Assembly (NCBI GenBank): GCA_041390125.1 | Contig: JAWKQN010000010.1 | Location: 62,001 to 126,000 of the forward strand | From: Gemmatimonadota bacterium | Lineage (GTDB): Bacteria > Gemmatimonadota > Gemmatimonadetes > Longimicrobiales > Gaopeijiaceae | Length of the DNA stretch: 64,000 bases | Reading direction: 5' to 3' | Part shown: piece after piece, positions 37,538-47,193 of the stretch | How positions within the stretch are numbered: position 1 is the stretch's first letter | How the letters are laid out: the number at the start of each line of letters is the position of its first letter | Notes under the pieces: generated by a model | Told to the model about the DNA's origin: nothing | What the model saw: the letters and a program-made list of their open reading frames with translations, nothing else | Databases searched by the model: none | Made by a program: the position numbers and the translations under genes

Positions 37538-39799
37538 ATGCTCCGATCCCGCTCCCGGCTGGCCGCGGTCCTGCTGGCCGCCCTTCCCGCGCCTCCGGTG
37601 CTGCTGGCGTCCGCCGCTGCGGCCGTCGCGCAGTCCGCCTTCACGGTCGACGATGTGCTGCGGGTGGCCAGCGCCGACGTCGTCGATCTCAGCCGCGACG
37701 GCCGCTGGCTGGTCGTCGCGCGCGCTTCGTTGGCGGACCGCCTGGGTGTGGACTCCTACCGCACCGGCGATCCCACCTACACGGCGCCCGCCGCGGAGCG
37801 GATCGACCTGGTCGACACACGTAGCGGGGCGCTCCACGACGTGTTCGGCACCCGCGTGAACCTCGTGACGGCGCGCTTCTCCCCCGATGGTGGGCAGCTC
37901 GCCTTGATCGTCCACGAAGACGACGGGTTCCGCCTCGGCCTCTACGACATCGCGGCGCGCCGGCTGCGCTGGCAAGCGCTGCCGGAGGGACGTCGCCTCG
38001 CGGGCGAGAGCGGGTTCGCCCCGCGCTGGTCGTCCCGCGGCACCCTCGTGCTCCCGGTCCGGCGCGCCGGCTGGCTGGAGGAGGCACGGGCGGAGTTCCG
38101 ACGACTCACGCAGGGTCCCATCACCGTCTACAAGGGCGAAGACCCGTTCCTCGATTGGGAGCGCCTGCGCCGCATGGGCAGCGAGGTGGAGCTGCTCGAG
38201 TGGGATCCGGGCACACGTCGGGCCACCGACCGCCTGGACGCCACGACGCTGGGACGAGGCGGATTCGAGCTCGTGGGCGACACAGTGGTCTTCGACGCCG
38301 ACGTGACCGAGCGCACCAGTTACGAGGTGATCTTCGGGGCGACCGTGGAGGTCCGCGTGCAGGCCCCTGGCGACACCGCGGCCCGGACGGTGACGCGCGT
38401 GCCCGAAGACCGCAGGCTGGTCTGGTCGGACGGTCACACCCACCACGCCTGGGCGGACAAGGGTCGGGTGTTCCTCGGGGACCTGTCGGGAGGCGAGGCC
38501 CGGCCGCTCACGCCCGAGGTGGCCGCCGATTCCAGCGCCCGGGCCGCCGGGGATTCCGCCGACGGCCCCGAACGGTACACGGTGCAGGGCGTGGCGCCCG
38601 GCGGCACGCACGTGCTGGCGTCGAGCCGCAGCGGGCTGTGGCTGATCGACGCGGCCGATGGGAGCCGGAGGCGCATCGTCGAACGTCCCACGGACGAGGA
38701 CGAAGCGGAGCGCGCCCCCTCCTGGGACCTGGTGGGCTGGAGCCCCGACGGCGAGGCGCTCTACTTCCGCTACGCCTCGCGCACGGCCTGGGAGCGCGGG
38801 CTCGTCCGCTACGACGTCGAGGCCGACACCCGCACCGAGCTGCGCATGGGTCCCGACCTGCAGGGATCCGTCCAACTCTCCGAGGACGGGAGCACGCTCG
38901 TCTGGGAGGCGGCCAGCGGCAACCGACCCTACGACGTGTGGGCTGCCGATGCCGACCTCACGAGGCCGGTCCGCCTCGTGGAATCCAATCCGTGGCTGGC
39001 GGAGCGGGCGCTGGGCACCACCGAGCTGATCGAGTATCGCGACGTCGACGGCGACCGGATGCACGGCGTGCTCTACCACCCGGCCGGGACCCGGAGCGCC
39101 GGTCCCGTCCCCACCGTGTTGATCGTCTACGAGACCTTCTTCGACGATCGCTTCAACTCGACCATCGCGCTGCTGAACGCCCAGGGCTACGCAGTCCTGC
39201 AACCGTCGGTGGACCTGGAGACCGGCTATCCGGGGGAAGCGTGGCTGAAGGGGGTCAGCGCCGCCGCCAACGCGCTGATCGATCGCGGCATCGCCGACCC
39301 CGAGCGGCTGGGCGTGCACGGCACCAGCTATGGCGGGTATGCCACGAATCTGTTGGTGACACAGACGGACCGCTTCGCAGCCGCGATCAACATCTCCGGC
39401 AAGGTGGACATGATCAGCTTCTACACGGACAGCCCCCGGCTCGGCGTCCGCAACATCCACGCACCGGAGAACAGCCAGGACCGGTTGGGCGCCACGCTGT
39501 GGGAGCAGCCCCAGAAGTACATCGCGCACTCGGCCATCATGGCCGCCGACCGGATCGAAACGCCGCTCCTGCTCATGACCGGGGGCCAGGACCACAACGT
39601 GCCCGAGCGCACGACCATGGAGATGTACTACGCCCTGCGGCGGCTGGGGAAGACGGTGGAGTGGGTGAGCTACGTCGACGGGGGGCACGGAATGCCGCGC
39701 ACGGACGAGGCGGCGGTGCGCGACTACCACGAGCGGATCCTGGAATGGTACGAGCGCTGGCTGAAGGCACCCGCGGCGGCCACGGACGAAGGGCGGTGA
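37538..39799 (+). CDS. Secreted S9 (prolyl oligopeptidase) family peptidase
   Basis: 753 aa from ATG 37538. A signal peptide (RSRLAAVLLAALPAPPVLLAS, cleavage near AVAQ) predicts periplasmic location. Residues about 30-480 are beta-propeller-like; the catalytic alpha/beta hydrolase follows, with nucleophile Ser in HGTSYGGYATN, Asp in TGGQDHNVP and His in GGHGMPR. The sequence of the hydrolase is closer to acylaminoacyl-peptidase/DPP-like S9 members than to POP itself. It probably trims short peptides for import or recycling. Confidence 0.94.
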   Translation: MLRSRSRLAAVLLAALPAPPVLLASAAAAVAQSAFTVDDVLRVASADVVDLSRDGRWLVVARASLADRLGVDSYRTGDPTYTAPAAERIDLVDTRSGALHDVFGTRVNLVTARFSPDGGQLALIVHEDDGFRLGLYDIAARRLRWQALPEGRRLAGESGFAPRWSSRGTLVLPVRRAGWLEEARAEFRRLTQGPITVYKGEDPFLDWERLRRMGSEVELLEWDPGTRRATDRLDATTLGRGGFELVGDTVVFDADVTERTSYEVIFGATVEVRVQAPGDTAARTVTRVPEDRRLVWSDGHTHHAWADKGRVFLGDLSGGEARPLTPEVAADSSARAAGDSADGPERYTVQGVAPGGTHVLASSRSGLWLIDAADGSRRRIVERPTDEDEAERAPSWDLVGWSPDGEALYFRYASRTAWERGLVRYDVEADTRTELRMGPDLQGSVQLSEDGSTLVWEAASGNRPYDVWAADADLTRPVRLVESNPWLAERALGTTELIEYRDVDGDRMHGVLYHPAGTRSAGPVPTVLIVYETFFDDRFNSTIALLNAQGYAVLQPSVDLETGYPGEAWLKGVSAAANALIDRGIADPERLGVHGTSYGGYATNLLVTQTDRFAAAINISGKVDMISFYTDSPRLGVRNIHAPENSQDRLGATLWEQPQKYIAHSAIMAADRIETPLLLMTGGQDHNVPERTTMEMYYALRRLGKTVEWVSYVDGGHGMPRTDEAAVRDYHERILEWYERWLKAPAAATDEGR

Positions 39800-39925
39800 C
39801 CCGCGCCGGCCGGGCCGCCCGCGCCTTGGACCCCCCGTGAAGGACCGGCCCGTGGTTTGCGTACAGCGAAGGGAGGACGCCCGGTCGTGCGCCCGCCCTG
39901 GAACCCCCGCCCTGGAGGACTGCGA

Positions 39926-40768
39926 ATGTTGAGCCGGCTCCGGAACAGCTGGACCCTCGTGAAGGCCAGCGGCCGCGTGCTGACCCAGGACCCCGAGCTC
40001 CTGATCTTCCCCGCTCTCTCCGGGCTGGCGCTGGCCGTGGTCGGCGCGAGCTTCTTCGGAGCCGGAGTGCTCACGGACCTGCAGTCGTCGGTCGCGAGCG
40101 ACGGCGGGAGCGCCCTGAGTGGCATCCTGGCGGTGTTGTTCTACGTGGTGAGCTACACCATCATCTTCTTCTTCAACTCGGCGCTGGTGGGTGCGGCTCT
40201 GATCCGGCTCGACGGCGGCGATCCCACCATCGCGGACGGGTTCCGGATCGCCACGGAACGGATCGGCACCATCCTGGGCTACGCGGTCCTGGCCGCCACG
40301 GTGGGGATGGTCATCCGCATGATCGCGGAGCGGGTGGGCGTGCTGGGCCGTCTGCTGACCGGCCTGGTGGGGAGCGCCTGGTCGGTGGCCACCTACCTCG
40401 CCGTCCCGGTCCTGGTGAGCAAGGACGTCGATCCGCTGGAGGCCGTGAAGGAGAGTGCGGCCCTGTTCCGTCGCACCTGGGGGGAGCAGGTCGCCGGCAG
40501 CGCCAGCATCGCGCTGGTCTTCGTCCCGGTATTCATCGTCATCGCGGTCGTCGGCGTGCTCGGCATCATCGGCGCCGCCTCGATCTCCCCTGCGCTGGCC
40601 ATCGCCGCCGTGGTATCGCTGATCGGCGCCATCCTCCTGGCCTCGCTGGTCAGCTCGGCGCTGTCGACGGTGTACTCGGCCGCGCTGTACCGCTACGCCA
40701 CCACCGGTGAGGCGCCCGCCGGCTTCGATGCCGGTACGTTGCGCGGCGCCTTCCGCCCGAAGCGGTAG
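39926..40768 (+). CDS. DUF6159 multi-pass membrane protein
   Basis: 280 aa from ATG 39926 with GGAGGA 7 nt upstream. Five to six hydrophobic helices (for example IFPALSGLALAVVGASFF, ILAVLFYVVSYTIIFFFN, IALVFVPVFIVIAVVGVLGI). The conserved pattern ELLIFPALSGLAL, FFNSALVGAALIRLDGG and YLAVPVLVSKDVDPLEAVKESAALF is that of DUF6159. Function unknown. Confidence 0.9.
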   Translation: MLSRLRNSWTLVKASGRVLTQDPELLIFPALSGLALAVVGASFFGAGVLTDLQSSVASDGGSALSGILAVLFYVVSYTIIFFFNSALVGAALIRLDGGDPTIADGFRIATERIGTILGYAVLAATVGMVIRMIAERVGVLGRLLTGLVGSAWSVATYLAVPVLVSKDVDPLEAVKESAALFRRTWGEQVAGSASIALVFVPVFIVIAVVGVLGIIGAASISPALAIAAVVSLIGAILLASLVSSALSTVYSAALYRYATTGEAPAGFDAGTLRGAFRPKR

Positions 40769-40951
40769 CCCCGCGAAGGTGGGGCCGGCCCCGCGGCTTC
40801 GGGCCTGACCGGTCCGGGGCCCGGGGTCCGCGTCGGCCGCCCGCCCTCACCCCCCGGGCCTCCCGAGCGGCGATCTCGCGCGGTACCGGGGACGGACGGA
40901 TCCGCCGGCCGCACCCGCCTGCGAAGACTCCCTCGAACAGGAAGCCGCCTC

Positions 40952-42391
40952 GTGGCAACCGCGATCCCTCCGCCATGTGACGAGACGCGGGCCCGACCGC
41001 CGGGCGCGAGCCGGTGCCCATCGAAGAACGGCACCCTGGTGGCGACCATCCTCGGTTCCAGCCTCGCGTTCGTGGTGGGATCGATCATCAACGTGGCACT
41101 CCCCTCCATGCAGCGGCATTTCGCCGTGGACGCCACCGGGGTGCAGTGGATCGTCAACGCGTACCTGCTTCCGCTCTCGGCGCTGGTCCTGGTGGGTGGG
41201 GCCCTCGGGGACCGCTTCGGCCGCAAGCGCCTCTTCATGCTCGGCTTGCTCGGGTTCACGCTGGCCACGCTGGGCTGCGCGCTGGCCCCGACGCTACCGA
41301 TCCTCCTCGGATTCCGCTTCCTCCAGGGCATCGGCGCTGCGCTGCTCGCGCCCAACAGCCTGGCCATCCTCGCGGACGGCTTCTCCGGTGAGGAGCGCGG
41401 CGAGGCCGTGGGCACCTGGGCCGCGGCAGGCGCCATCGCGGGGGCGGCCGCGCCCCTCCTTGGAGGACTGCTGATCGACGCGCTCGATTGGCGCTGGGCC
41501 TTCGCCATCGTCGTCCCGCCCGCGCTCGCGGCCGGAATCGTCGGGCAGCGCAGCATCCGCGAGTCCAAGGAACCCGGAGAGGAGCGGACCCCGCCCGATC
41601 TGCAGGGCGCGCTCCTGGCGACCTTGACGCTGGCCACGCTCGTCTATGCCCTGATCCGCTTTCCGGCGGCCGGGTGGCGCGACCCGCGGGTCCTCGCTGC
41701 CGCGGTGGCCGGCCTGGCGTTCGGGGCCGCGTTCCTGATCGTGGAACGGCGCAAGCGGCAGGAGGCCATGATGCCGCTCGGGATCTTCGGGTCGGGCAGC
41801 TTCTCGGGGATCTCGATCCTGACCTTGCTGCTCTACGGCGCGCTCGGAGGGGTGCTGGTCCTGCTGCCCTACGTGCTCATCACGAGCCTCGGATTCTCCG
41901 CGACCGGCGCCGGAGCGGCGATGCTTCCGTTCCCGCTCATCATGGGAACGCTGTCGCGCAGCGCCGGTGGATGGGCCGTCCGCATCGGCATCCGCACCAC
42001 CCTGACCGTCGGTCCGCTGCTCGTCGCCGCGGGCTTCATGCTGTTCGCGGTCCTGGCTGGACCGGGCATGACCTACTGGAGCGGGATCCTGCCAGGCCTC
42101 CTCGTCATGGCCTCCGGCATGGCCATCAGCGTCGCGCCGTTGACCACCGCCGTCATGAACGCCGTCGAGCAGGACTACGTGGGCATCGCAGCCGGGGTGA
42201 ACAACGCCATCTCCCGCACCGCGGGTCTGATCGCCACGGCGCTCCTGGGTCTGGTCCTGGTGGGTGCGGGGGAGGCGGACGTCGATCTCGTGGCGGGCTT
42301 CGCTTCGGCCGCATGGGTCGGAGCGGCGTTGGCGGCCGGGAGCGCTCTCGCCTCCTTCACCCTGATCCGCGAAGAGGCCGTCGCGGGGTGA
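40952..42391 (+). CDS. MFS transporter, DHA2 (EmrB/QacA) type
   Basis: 479 aa from GTG 40952 with AGGAAG upstream. About 14 hydrophobic helices, with the MFS loop motif GGALGDRFGRKRLF between helices 2 and 3 and the motif-C-like GAIAGAAAPLLGGLLID in helix 5. DHA2 members are proton-coupled drug or metabolite exporters in the inner membrane. Converges on an ABC exporter gene. Confidence 0.93.
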   Translation: MATAIPPPCDETRARPPGASRCPSKNGTLVATILGSSLAFVVGSIINVALPSMQRHFAVDATGVQWIVNAYLLPLSALVLVGGALGDRFGRKRLFMLGLLGFTLATLGCALAPTLPILLGFRFLQGIGAALLAPNSLAILADGFSGEERGEAVGTWAAAGAIAGAAAPLLGGLLIDALDWRWAFAIVVPPALAAGIVGQRSIRESKEPGEERTPPDLQGALLATLTLATLVYALIRFPAAGWRDPRVLAAAVAGLAFGAAFLIVERRKRQEAMMPLGIFGSGSFSGISILTLLLYGALGGVLVLLPYVLITSLGFSATGAGAAMLPFPLIMGTLSRSAGGWAVRIGIRTTLTVGPLLVAAGFMLFAVLAGPGMTYWSGILPGLLVMASGMAISVAPLTTAVMNAVEQDYVGIAAGVNNAISRTAGLIATALLGLVLVGAGEADVDLVAGFASAAWVGAALAAGSALASFTLIREEAVAG

Positions 42392-42418
42392 AGGGCGGGT
42401 CGGAGCCTGCCGGCGGCC

Positions 42419-42439
42419 GGCGCGGCCTCAGGCCGCGCC
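42419..42439. terminator. 9-bp hairpin centred on the ABC exporter stop codon
   Basis: GGCGCGGCC-TCA-GGCCGCGCC is a perfect inverted repeat whose 3-nt loop is the TGA (minus strand) stop of the ABC gene, 27 bp after the MFS stop. It could terminate both convergent transcripts; there is no U-tract. Confidence 0.4.
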
Positions 42440-44215
42440 CGACACCTGATCGAACTGCCGCTTGTAGAGCCGGGCGTACACCTCCGAGCGATCGAGCAGC
42501 TCCAGGTGGGTGCCCTCGTCCACGATGCGGCCGCCGTCCAGGACCACGATCCGGTGCGCGCGCATCACCGTGCTCAGACGATGCGCGATGACCAGCGTCG
42601 TACGCCCCTCCATGAGACGCTCGAGGGCATCCTGGACGAGCGCCTCGCTCTCCGAGTCGAGCGACGCCGAGGCCTCGTCCAGGATCAGGACGGAGGGACG
42701 CTTGAGCATCACGCGGGCGATGGCCATCCGCTGCCGCTGTCCGGCGCTCAGCGTGACGCCGCGCTCCCCGATCGTCTGTCCGTACCCGTCGGGGAAGCCG
42801 GCGATGAACTCGTGGGCATGGGCGGCGCGCGCGGCCTCCTCCACCTCCTCGTCGGTGGCCTCCAGATTTCCGTAGCGCAGGTTCTCGCGCACGGTGCCCG
42901 CGAACAGCATGGGCTCCTGCGGCACGACCCCGACGGCGCCGCGCAGGTCGGCGAGGCCGAACTCGCGCACGTCCACACCATCGAGCAGCACCTGGCCCCC
43001 CACGACATCGTGGAAGCGGGGGAGCAACGACAACATGGTCGTCTTGCCCGCCCCGGAGGATCCCACGAGCGCGACGTGCTCGCCCGCGCCCACCTCCAGG
43101 TCGATGCCCCGCAGCACGAACGGCAGGTCGTCCCCGTACCGGAACCACACACCCTGGTAGCGCACGACCCCCTCGAGCGGCGCGGGCAGCGGCGCCGGAG
43201 CGGACGGATCGTTCAGCTCGCGCGGCTCGTCGAGGAGTTCGAAGATCCGGCCCGCCGCGCCGGCCGCCTCCTGCAGGTTGGCCCAGAAGCCGGCCAGCGA
43301 GGTGACGGCCCCCGCGATCGTGACCACGTAGAGCAGGAAGGCCACCAGGGTGCCCGGCGTCAGCGCGTCCTGGAGCACCAGACGACCGCCCTGCCACACC
43401 ACGGCGACGATGGCCACCGAGGCCGAGAACGTCACGGCGCCCGTCAGCGCGGCGCGCGCCACGGCGCGCTCCAGGCCCTGGTCCCGCGTGGCGTCCACGT
43501 CCTCCTGGAAGCGCGCGATCTCCCACCGTTCGCGCGTGTAGCTCTGGACGGTGTAGATCTGCGTGAACACCTGCTCGGCGCGCGCGATGGCGTCCGCGAG
43601 GCGGTCCTGGATCCGCGCGCTGATGCTGCGGACGCGCCGCCCGAAGAGCCATCCCACCACGGCCGCGAAGGGCACGGCCACCAGCGTGATCAGGGTCAGG
43701 CCGGGATGGGTCAGCGTGAGCAGCACGAGCGCGCCCACCAGGAAGACGCCCTGCCGGACGATCTCGGGCACACCGAAGCGGATCACGCCCTGCACCAGCC
43801 CCGCGTCGGAGGCCAGCCGCGAGCTCAGCTCCCCGACGCGACGCGTGGCGAACCAACCGGGCGACTGGAGCACGAGGTGGTTGAAGATGTCGCGACGCAG
43901 ATCGGCCACGACCCGCTCGGCCACCGAGGCCGACAGGTAGCTCTGCCCGAAGTTGAGGACCGACTGGATCGCGAAGAGGACGATGAGCCCGATCGCGACG
44001 CGGTTCAGCAGCGCGCCGTCCCGCGCGATGAACGCGGCATCGAGCAGGCCGCGCACGATCAGCGGGAAGACCAGCCCGATCGCGGTGGACAGGGGAAGCA
44101 GCAACGCCACGCCCCAGAAGGCGCGCCGGTAGGGCCGCACCCGCGGCATCACGCGGCGGATGAACCCCAGGGTCTCCCGGGCCGTCAGTTTCCGCTTGCT
44201 CTCCTGCATCTCCAC
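42428..44215 (-). CDS. ABC exporter, fused permease and ATPase (MsbA-like)
   Basis: 595 aa from GTG 44215 (AGGGGG 7 nt upstream); ATG 44209 would lose two residues. Residues 1-340 hold six transmembrane helices of a type IV exporter half; 360-590 is the ATPase with Walker A GSSGAGKTT, Q-loop VVPQEPMLF, signature LSAGQRQRMAIARVML (first Ser conserved) and Walker B VLILDEASASLD, then H-loop AHRLST. Works as a homodimer, exporting lipid or drug-like substrates. Divergent from the heme A synthase gene. Confidence 0.94.
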   Translation of the reverse strand: MEMQESKRKLTARETLGFIRRVMPRVRPYRRAFWGVALLLPLSTAIGLVFPLIVRGLLDAAFIARDGALLNRVAIGLIVLFAIQSVLNFGQSYLSASVAERVVADLRRDIFNHLVLQSPGWFATRRVGELSSRLASDAGLVQGVIRFGVPEIVRQGVFLVGALVLLTLTHPGLTLITLVAVPFAAVVGWLFGRRVRSISARIQDRLADAIARAEQVFTQIYTVQSYTRERWEIARFQEDVDATRDQGLERAVARAALTGAVTFSASVAIVAVVWQGGRLVLQDALTPGTLVAFLLYVVTIAGAVTSLAGFWANLQEAAGAAGRIFELLDEPRELNDPSAPAPLPAPLEGVVRYQGVWFRYGDDLPFVLRGIDLEVGAGEHVALVGSSGAGKTTMLSLLPRFHDVVGGQVLLDGVDVREFGLADLRGAVGVVPQEPMLFAGTVRENLRYGNLEATDEEVEEAARAAHAHEFIAGFPDGYGQTIGERGVTLSAGQRQRMAIARVMLKRPSVLILDEASASLDSESEALVQDALERLMEGRTTLVIAHRLSTVMRAHRIVVLDGGRIVDEGTHLELLDRSEVYARLYKRQFDQVSGAA

Positions 44216-44308
44216 GAAGCTACCCCCTCAGGAAGCGCTGCACAGGTGGGACGCCCGGGGGGCCCACGCGAGGAACGGGGCCTGAGCGCCTGGGTACCGG
44301 CTGCTGCC

Positions 44309-45232
44309 ATGTCTCCACGTCTGCATCGTCGCGCCTTCGTCCTTTCGTTGCCTTGGACGCTCGGGCTGTTGCTGCTGGGCAGCGTCGTGCACGCCACGGA
44401 ATCCAGCCTGGCGTGCCCCGACTGGCCGACCTGCTACGGGACCATGGTCCCGGTCATGGAGGGGGGCATCTTCTGGGAGCACCTGCACCGGCTGGTGGCC
44501 GGTGGGCTGCTGCTCCTGTGGGGGGCGGGAACCTGGTTCGCGTTCCGCGAGCCTGGCGTGTCCCGCGCGGTCCGGTCGGGCGCCGTGGCGGGTCTGGGGC
44601 TCCTCCTGGTGCAATCCGTGTTCGGCGGCCTCACGGTCCTGTTCAAGCTACCGGACGCCGTCAGCACCACGCACCTGGGTCTGGCGTTCCTGTTCCTGTC
44701 GCTGGCCACCTGGCTGGCGGTCGTCTCGCGCTCCGGCGGCACCGGGGTTCTCCCCGAGGCCCGCCGGGAGGTCCGTTTCGTGGCCCTGACGGGCGCGGCG
44801 CTCGTGTTCGTGCAATCGCTGCTCGGGGCCGCCGTCCGGCACACCGATTCGGGGCTGGCCTGCCCCGACATCCCCCTCTGCATCGGCGAGTGGGTCCCTC
44901 CGCTGGACCAGTGGCCCATCGCGCTGCACTGGACCCACCGCCTGGTCGCCGTCCTGACCGCCGTCTTCATCCTGTACGGGACGGCGCGGGTCTGGCGCGC
45001 GCACGCGCGCGGCGCCGCCGGGGGGATGACCTTGGCGTCGGTCCTGGTGCTCACGCAGGTGGGCCTCGGCTTCCTGTCGGTCCACACCTTCCTGGCCGTG
45101 GTGCCGGTGTCGCTCCACACCGTGGTCGCGGCCGGTCTGCTCGCCACCCTGGTGGGGACGGCGGCCACGACGGTCGACCGCGACGCGCCCGCCGTGGCGA
45201 CCCCGCCCGAGCGGGCGCTCACGCACGCCTGA
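44309..45232 (+). CDS. ctaA: Heme A synthase (CtaA/COX15)
   Basis: 307 aa from ATG 44309. Eight hydrophobic helices in two repeats, each with the His pairs that bind heme: EHLHRLVAG and STTHLGLAF in the first half, HWTHRLVAV and SLHTVVAAG in the second. Two Cys segments (SSLACPDWPTCYG, SGLACPDIPLCIG) fit the conserved loop cysteine pairs. It oxidises heme O to heme A for aa3-type cytochrome oxidase. It is followed at 27 bp by DUF420, another oxidase-assembly protein. Confidence 0.94.
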   Translation: MSPRLHRRAFVLSLPWTLGLLLLGSVVHATESSLACPDWPTCYGTMVPVMEGGIFWEHLHRLVAGGLLLLWGAGTWFAFREPGVSRAVRSGAVAGLGLLLVQSVFGGLTVLFKLPDAVSTTHLGLAFLFLSLATWLAVVSRSGGTGVLPEARREVRFVALTGAALVFVQSLLGAAVRHTDSGLACPDIPLCIGEWVPPLDQWPIALHWTHRLVAVLTAVFILYGTARVWRAHARGAAGGMTLASVLVLTQVGLGFLSVHTFLAVVPVSLHTVVAAGLLATLVGTAATTVDRDAPAVATPPERALTHA

Positions 45233-45259
45233 TCCACCCACGCGCGCCCGATCGTCCAC

Positions 45260-45697
45260 ATGGATCCGGAACGGCTGGGGGACCTGCTCGCCCCCCTCAA
45301 CGCGCTCCTGAACCTCTCGAGCGCCTGCTTCCTCGTGGCGGGCTTCGTGCTGATCCGCGGCCGGCGGATCGAGGCGCATCGCAGGGCCATGCTGGGCGCC
45401 GTCACCGCCTCCGCGCTCTTCCTGGTGTTCTACGTGCTGCGGTTCTCGCTCACGGGCACGCACCAGTTCGCGGGAACGGGCTTCGCGCGCACGGCCTACC
45501 TGACCATCCTGTTCTCACACATGGTCCTGGCGGTGGTCATCGTACCGCTGGTGCTGCGCTTGCTGTTCCTGGCCCGCAGGCAGCGCTTCCCGGAGCACCG
45601 GCGCCTGGCGCGCTGGACGTATCCGATGTGGCTCTACGTCTCGGTCACGGGTCTGGTCGTCTACGTGATGCTGTACCACGTGTACGGCTGGGTGTAG
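45260..45697 (+). CDS. DUF420 (CtaM-like) cytochrome oxidase assembly membrane protein
   Basis: 145 aa from ATG 45260. Four membrane helices, with the conserved HRRAMLGAVTASALFLVFYV and SHMVLAVVIVPLVLRLLF segments and HRRLARWTYPMWLYVSVTGL near the end. DUF420 (YozB/CtaM) is required for active aa3 oxidase in Firmicutes. Its place after heme A synthase supports that role. Confidence 0.93.
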   Translation: MDPERLGDLLAPLNALLNLSSACFLVAGFVLIRGRRIEAHRRAMLGAVTASALFLVFYVLRFSLTGTHQFAGTGFARTAYLTILFSHMVLAVVIVPLVLRLLFLARRQRFPEHRRLARWTYPMWLYVSVTGLVVYVMLYHVYGWV

Positions 45698-45722
45698 GGA
45701 CGCGCCGCAGCCCGGCACCCCG

Positions 45723-46544
45723 TCAGGCGGACGGCAGGCCGATCTCCACCTCGGCGCCGCCACCGTCCCGGTTGCGCAGATGGATGCCGCCCCCCATCGC
45801 CTCCACCAGGCGGCGGGCGTGGGTCAGGCCCAACCCCAGACCGGAGGGAACGGTCGTGTAGAAGGGGTCGTAGGCTTTCGAGAGCGCCTCGGCCGTGAAG
45901 CCGGGTCCGCGGTCGGACACGATCACGCGACCGTTGCCGTCGTGCTCGCCCATGCGCAGCTCGACCGGCTCCCCGGCACCGAAGTGCCCGGCGTTGTGCA
46001 GCACCAGGAAGAGCGCGTCCTTGAGCCGCTCCCCATTTCCCAGCACCCGCACCGCGCGTCCGGGCTCGTGGACCCGCAGGTCCGCGCCGGAATCGTCCTT
46101 GTATTCGGCGGCCACTTCGGACACGACCCGCCCCAGGTCGAGCGTCTCCACGTCCGCCGAAGGCACCGCCGCGAAGAACTCGAGGTCGGCCAGCGCGCCC
46201 AGTGCCTCCTCCACGCCGTCCTTGAGCACGGCGGGAGGTCCGCCGGCGGCGAGCGCCAGCGGCCGCTCCACGTTGTGGTGCAGGTAGGCGGTGACCCGGT
46301 CCAGGGCCCGGGACGCGGCCTCCCGGAACTCGGTGCCCCGTGGGGTCCAGTGGGTGCGGATCGCACGGTCGAGCTCCACCACCTCGGGAGCGTCGGGCCG
46401 GGCGGGCGCGCCCGCGGAGACATCCGCGGCGTACCGTCGCAGCGCCGCGACCAACTGGGCGCGTCCCGCACCGCGACCCAGCATCCAGCCCAGGAAGCCG
46501 AAGACCACGCCCGCAACGATGGCGAGCCAGAGATTGAGCGTCAT
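45723..46544 (-). CDS. Histidine-kinase-like sensor with HATPase domain
   Basis: 273 aa from ATG 46544. One N-terminal membrane helix (LWLAIVAGVVFGFLGWML), then a helical region with a possible phosphoacceptor HHNVERPL at about residue 90, and a C-terminal HATPase_c domain with N-box-like LVLHNAGHF (the usual NxxxNA is altered), G1 DRGPGFT and G2 GLGLGLTHARRLVEAMGG. No response regulator gene is adjacent. It could be an orphan kinase or a degenerate one. Confidence 0.78.
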   Translation of the reverse strand: MTLNLWLAIVAGVVFGFLGWMLGRGAGRAQLVAALRRYAADVSAGAPARPDAPEVVELDRAIRTHWTPRGTEFREAASRALDRVTAYLHHNVERPLALAAGGPPAVLKDGVEEALGALADLEFFAAVPSADVETLDLGRVVSEVAAEYKDDSGADLRVHEPGRAVRVLGNGERLKDALFLVLHNAGHFGAGEPVELRMGEHDGNGRVIVSDRGPGFTAEALSKAYDPFYTTVPSGLGLGLTHARRLVEAMGGGIHLRNRDGGGAEVEIGLPSA

Positions 46545-46570
46545 GGCCCCATTCTACCGACCGGAACCGC

Positions 46571-46600
46571 TTGCTTCCATCCCTGCCGGCGCGGTAACCT
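46571..46600 (+). promoter_or_regulatory. Candidate sigma70-type promoter for the CoA-binding protein gene
   Basis: TTGCTT, 18-nt spacer, TAACCT (46595-46600), ending 30 nt before ATG 46631. The spacing matches the similar site at 25831-25860. Confidence 0.4.
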
Positions 46601-46630
46601 CCGGCCACCCGCCCCCCGTCCCCGACGAGC

Positions 46631-47119
46631 ATGGATCCGATCGAACGCCTGCGCGCCGTGCTGGCCAGCTCCAGCGATCCCGCCAATCCCGACGCGGAAG
46701 CGGTGGCCGGGATCATCGACCGCGTCCACCGGGTGGCGGTCGTGGGGCTGAGTCGTGACCCCACCAAGGCGGCCCGTCGCGTGCCCTCGTACATGGCCGC
46801 GAAGGGCTACGAGATCATCCCGGTCAACCCGCACGCGGACCGGCTGCTGGGACGCGAAGCGCGTCCGTCGCTGCGGGACGTGCCGGAGCCGGTGGACATG
46901 GTCGTGGTCTTCCGGCCCTCCGAGGAAGCGCGCCGGATCGTCGACGTCGCCGCGGCCCGCAGCGAGCGCCCGGTGATCTGGCTGCAGGAGGGGATCCGCG
47001 CGGACGTGGCCGCCGCGGCGGCGCGGGCGGCCGGGCTGACCGTGGTGCAGGATCTCTGCTTCTACAAGGCCCACCGCGCCCTGCACGAGACCGCGCCCCG
47101 CCCGGCGGCGGAGCGGTAG
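46631..47119 (+). CDS. CoA-binding domain protein (YccU-like)
   Basis: 162 aa from ATG 46631. A Rossmann fold of the CoA_binding_2 family: VAVVGLSRDPTKAARRVPSY, GYEIIPVNPHADRLLG, EPVDMVVVFRPSEEA and VIWLQEGIR in the family's order. Stand-alone members bind CoA-like ligands but have no established reaction. Convergent with the peroxiredoxin gene. Confidence 0.92.
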   Translation: MDPIERLRAVLASSSDPANPDAEAVAGIIDRVHRVAVVGLSRDPTKAARRVPSYMAAKGYEIIPVNPHADRLLGREARPSLRDVPEPVDMVVVFRPSEEARRIVDVAAARSERPVIWLQEGIRADVAAAAARAAGLTVVQDLCFYKAHRALHETAPRPAAER

Positions 47120-47193
47120 GGATCGGGGGGGGAACCCTCGGCGGGCCGGGAGGCGGGCACCGACCGCGCACGCCCCCTTCCACGCCGAACCGA

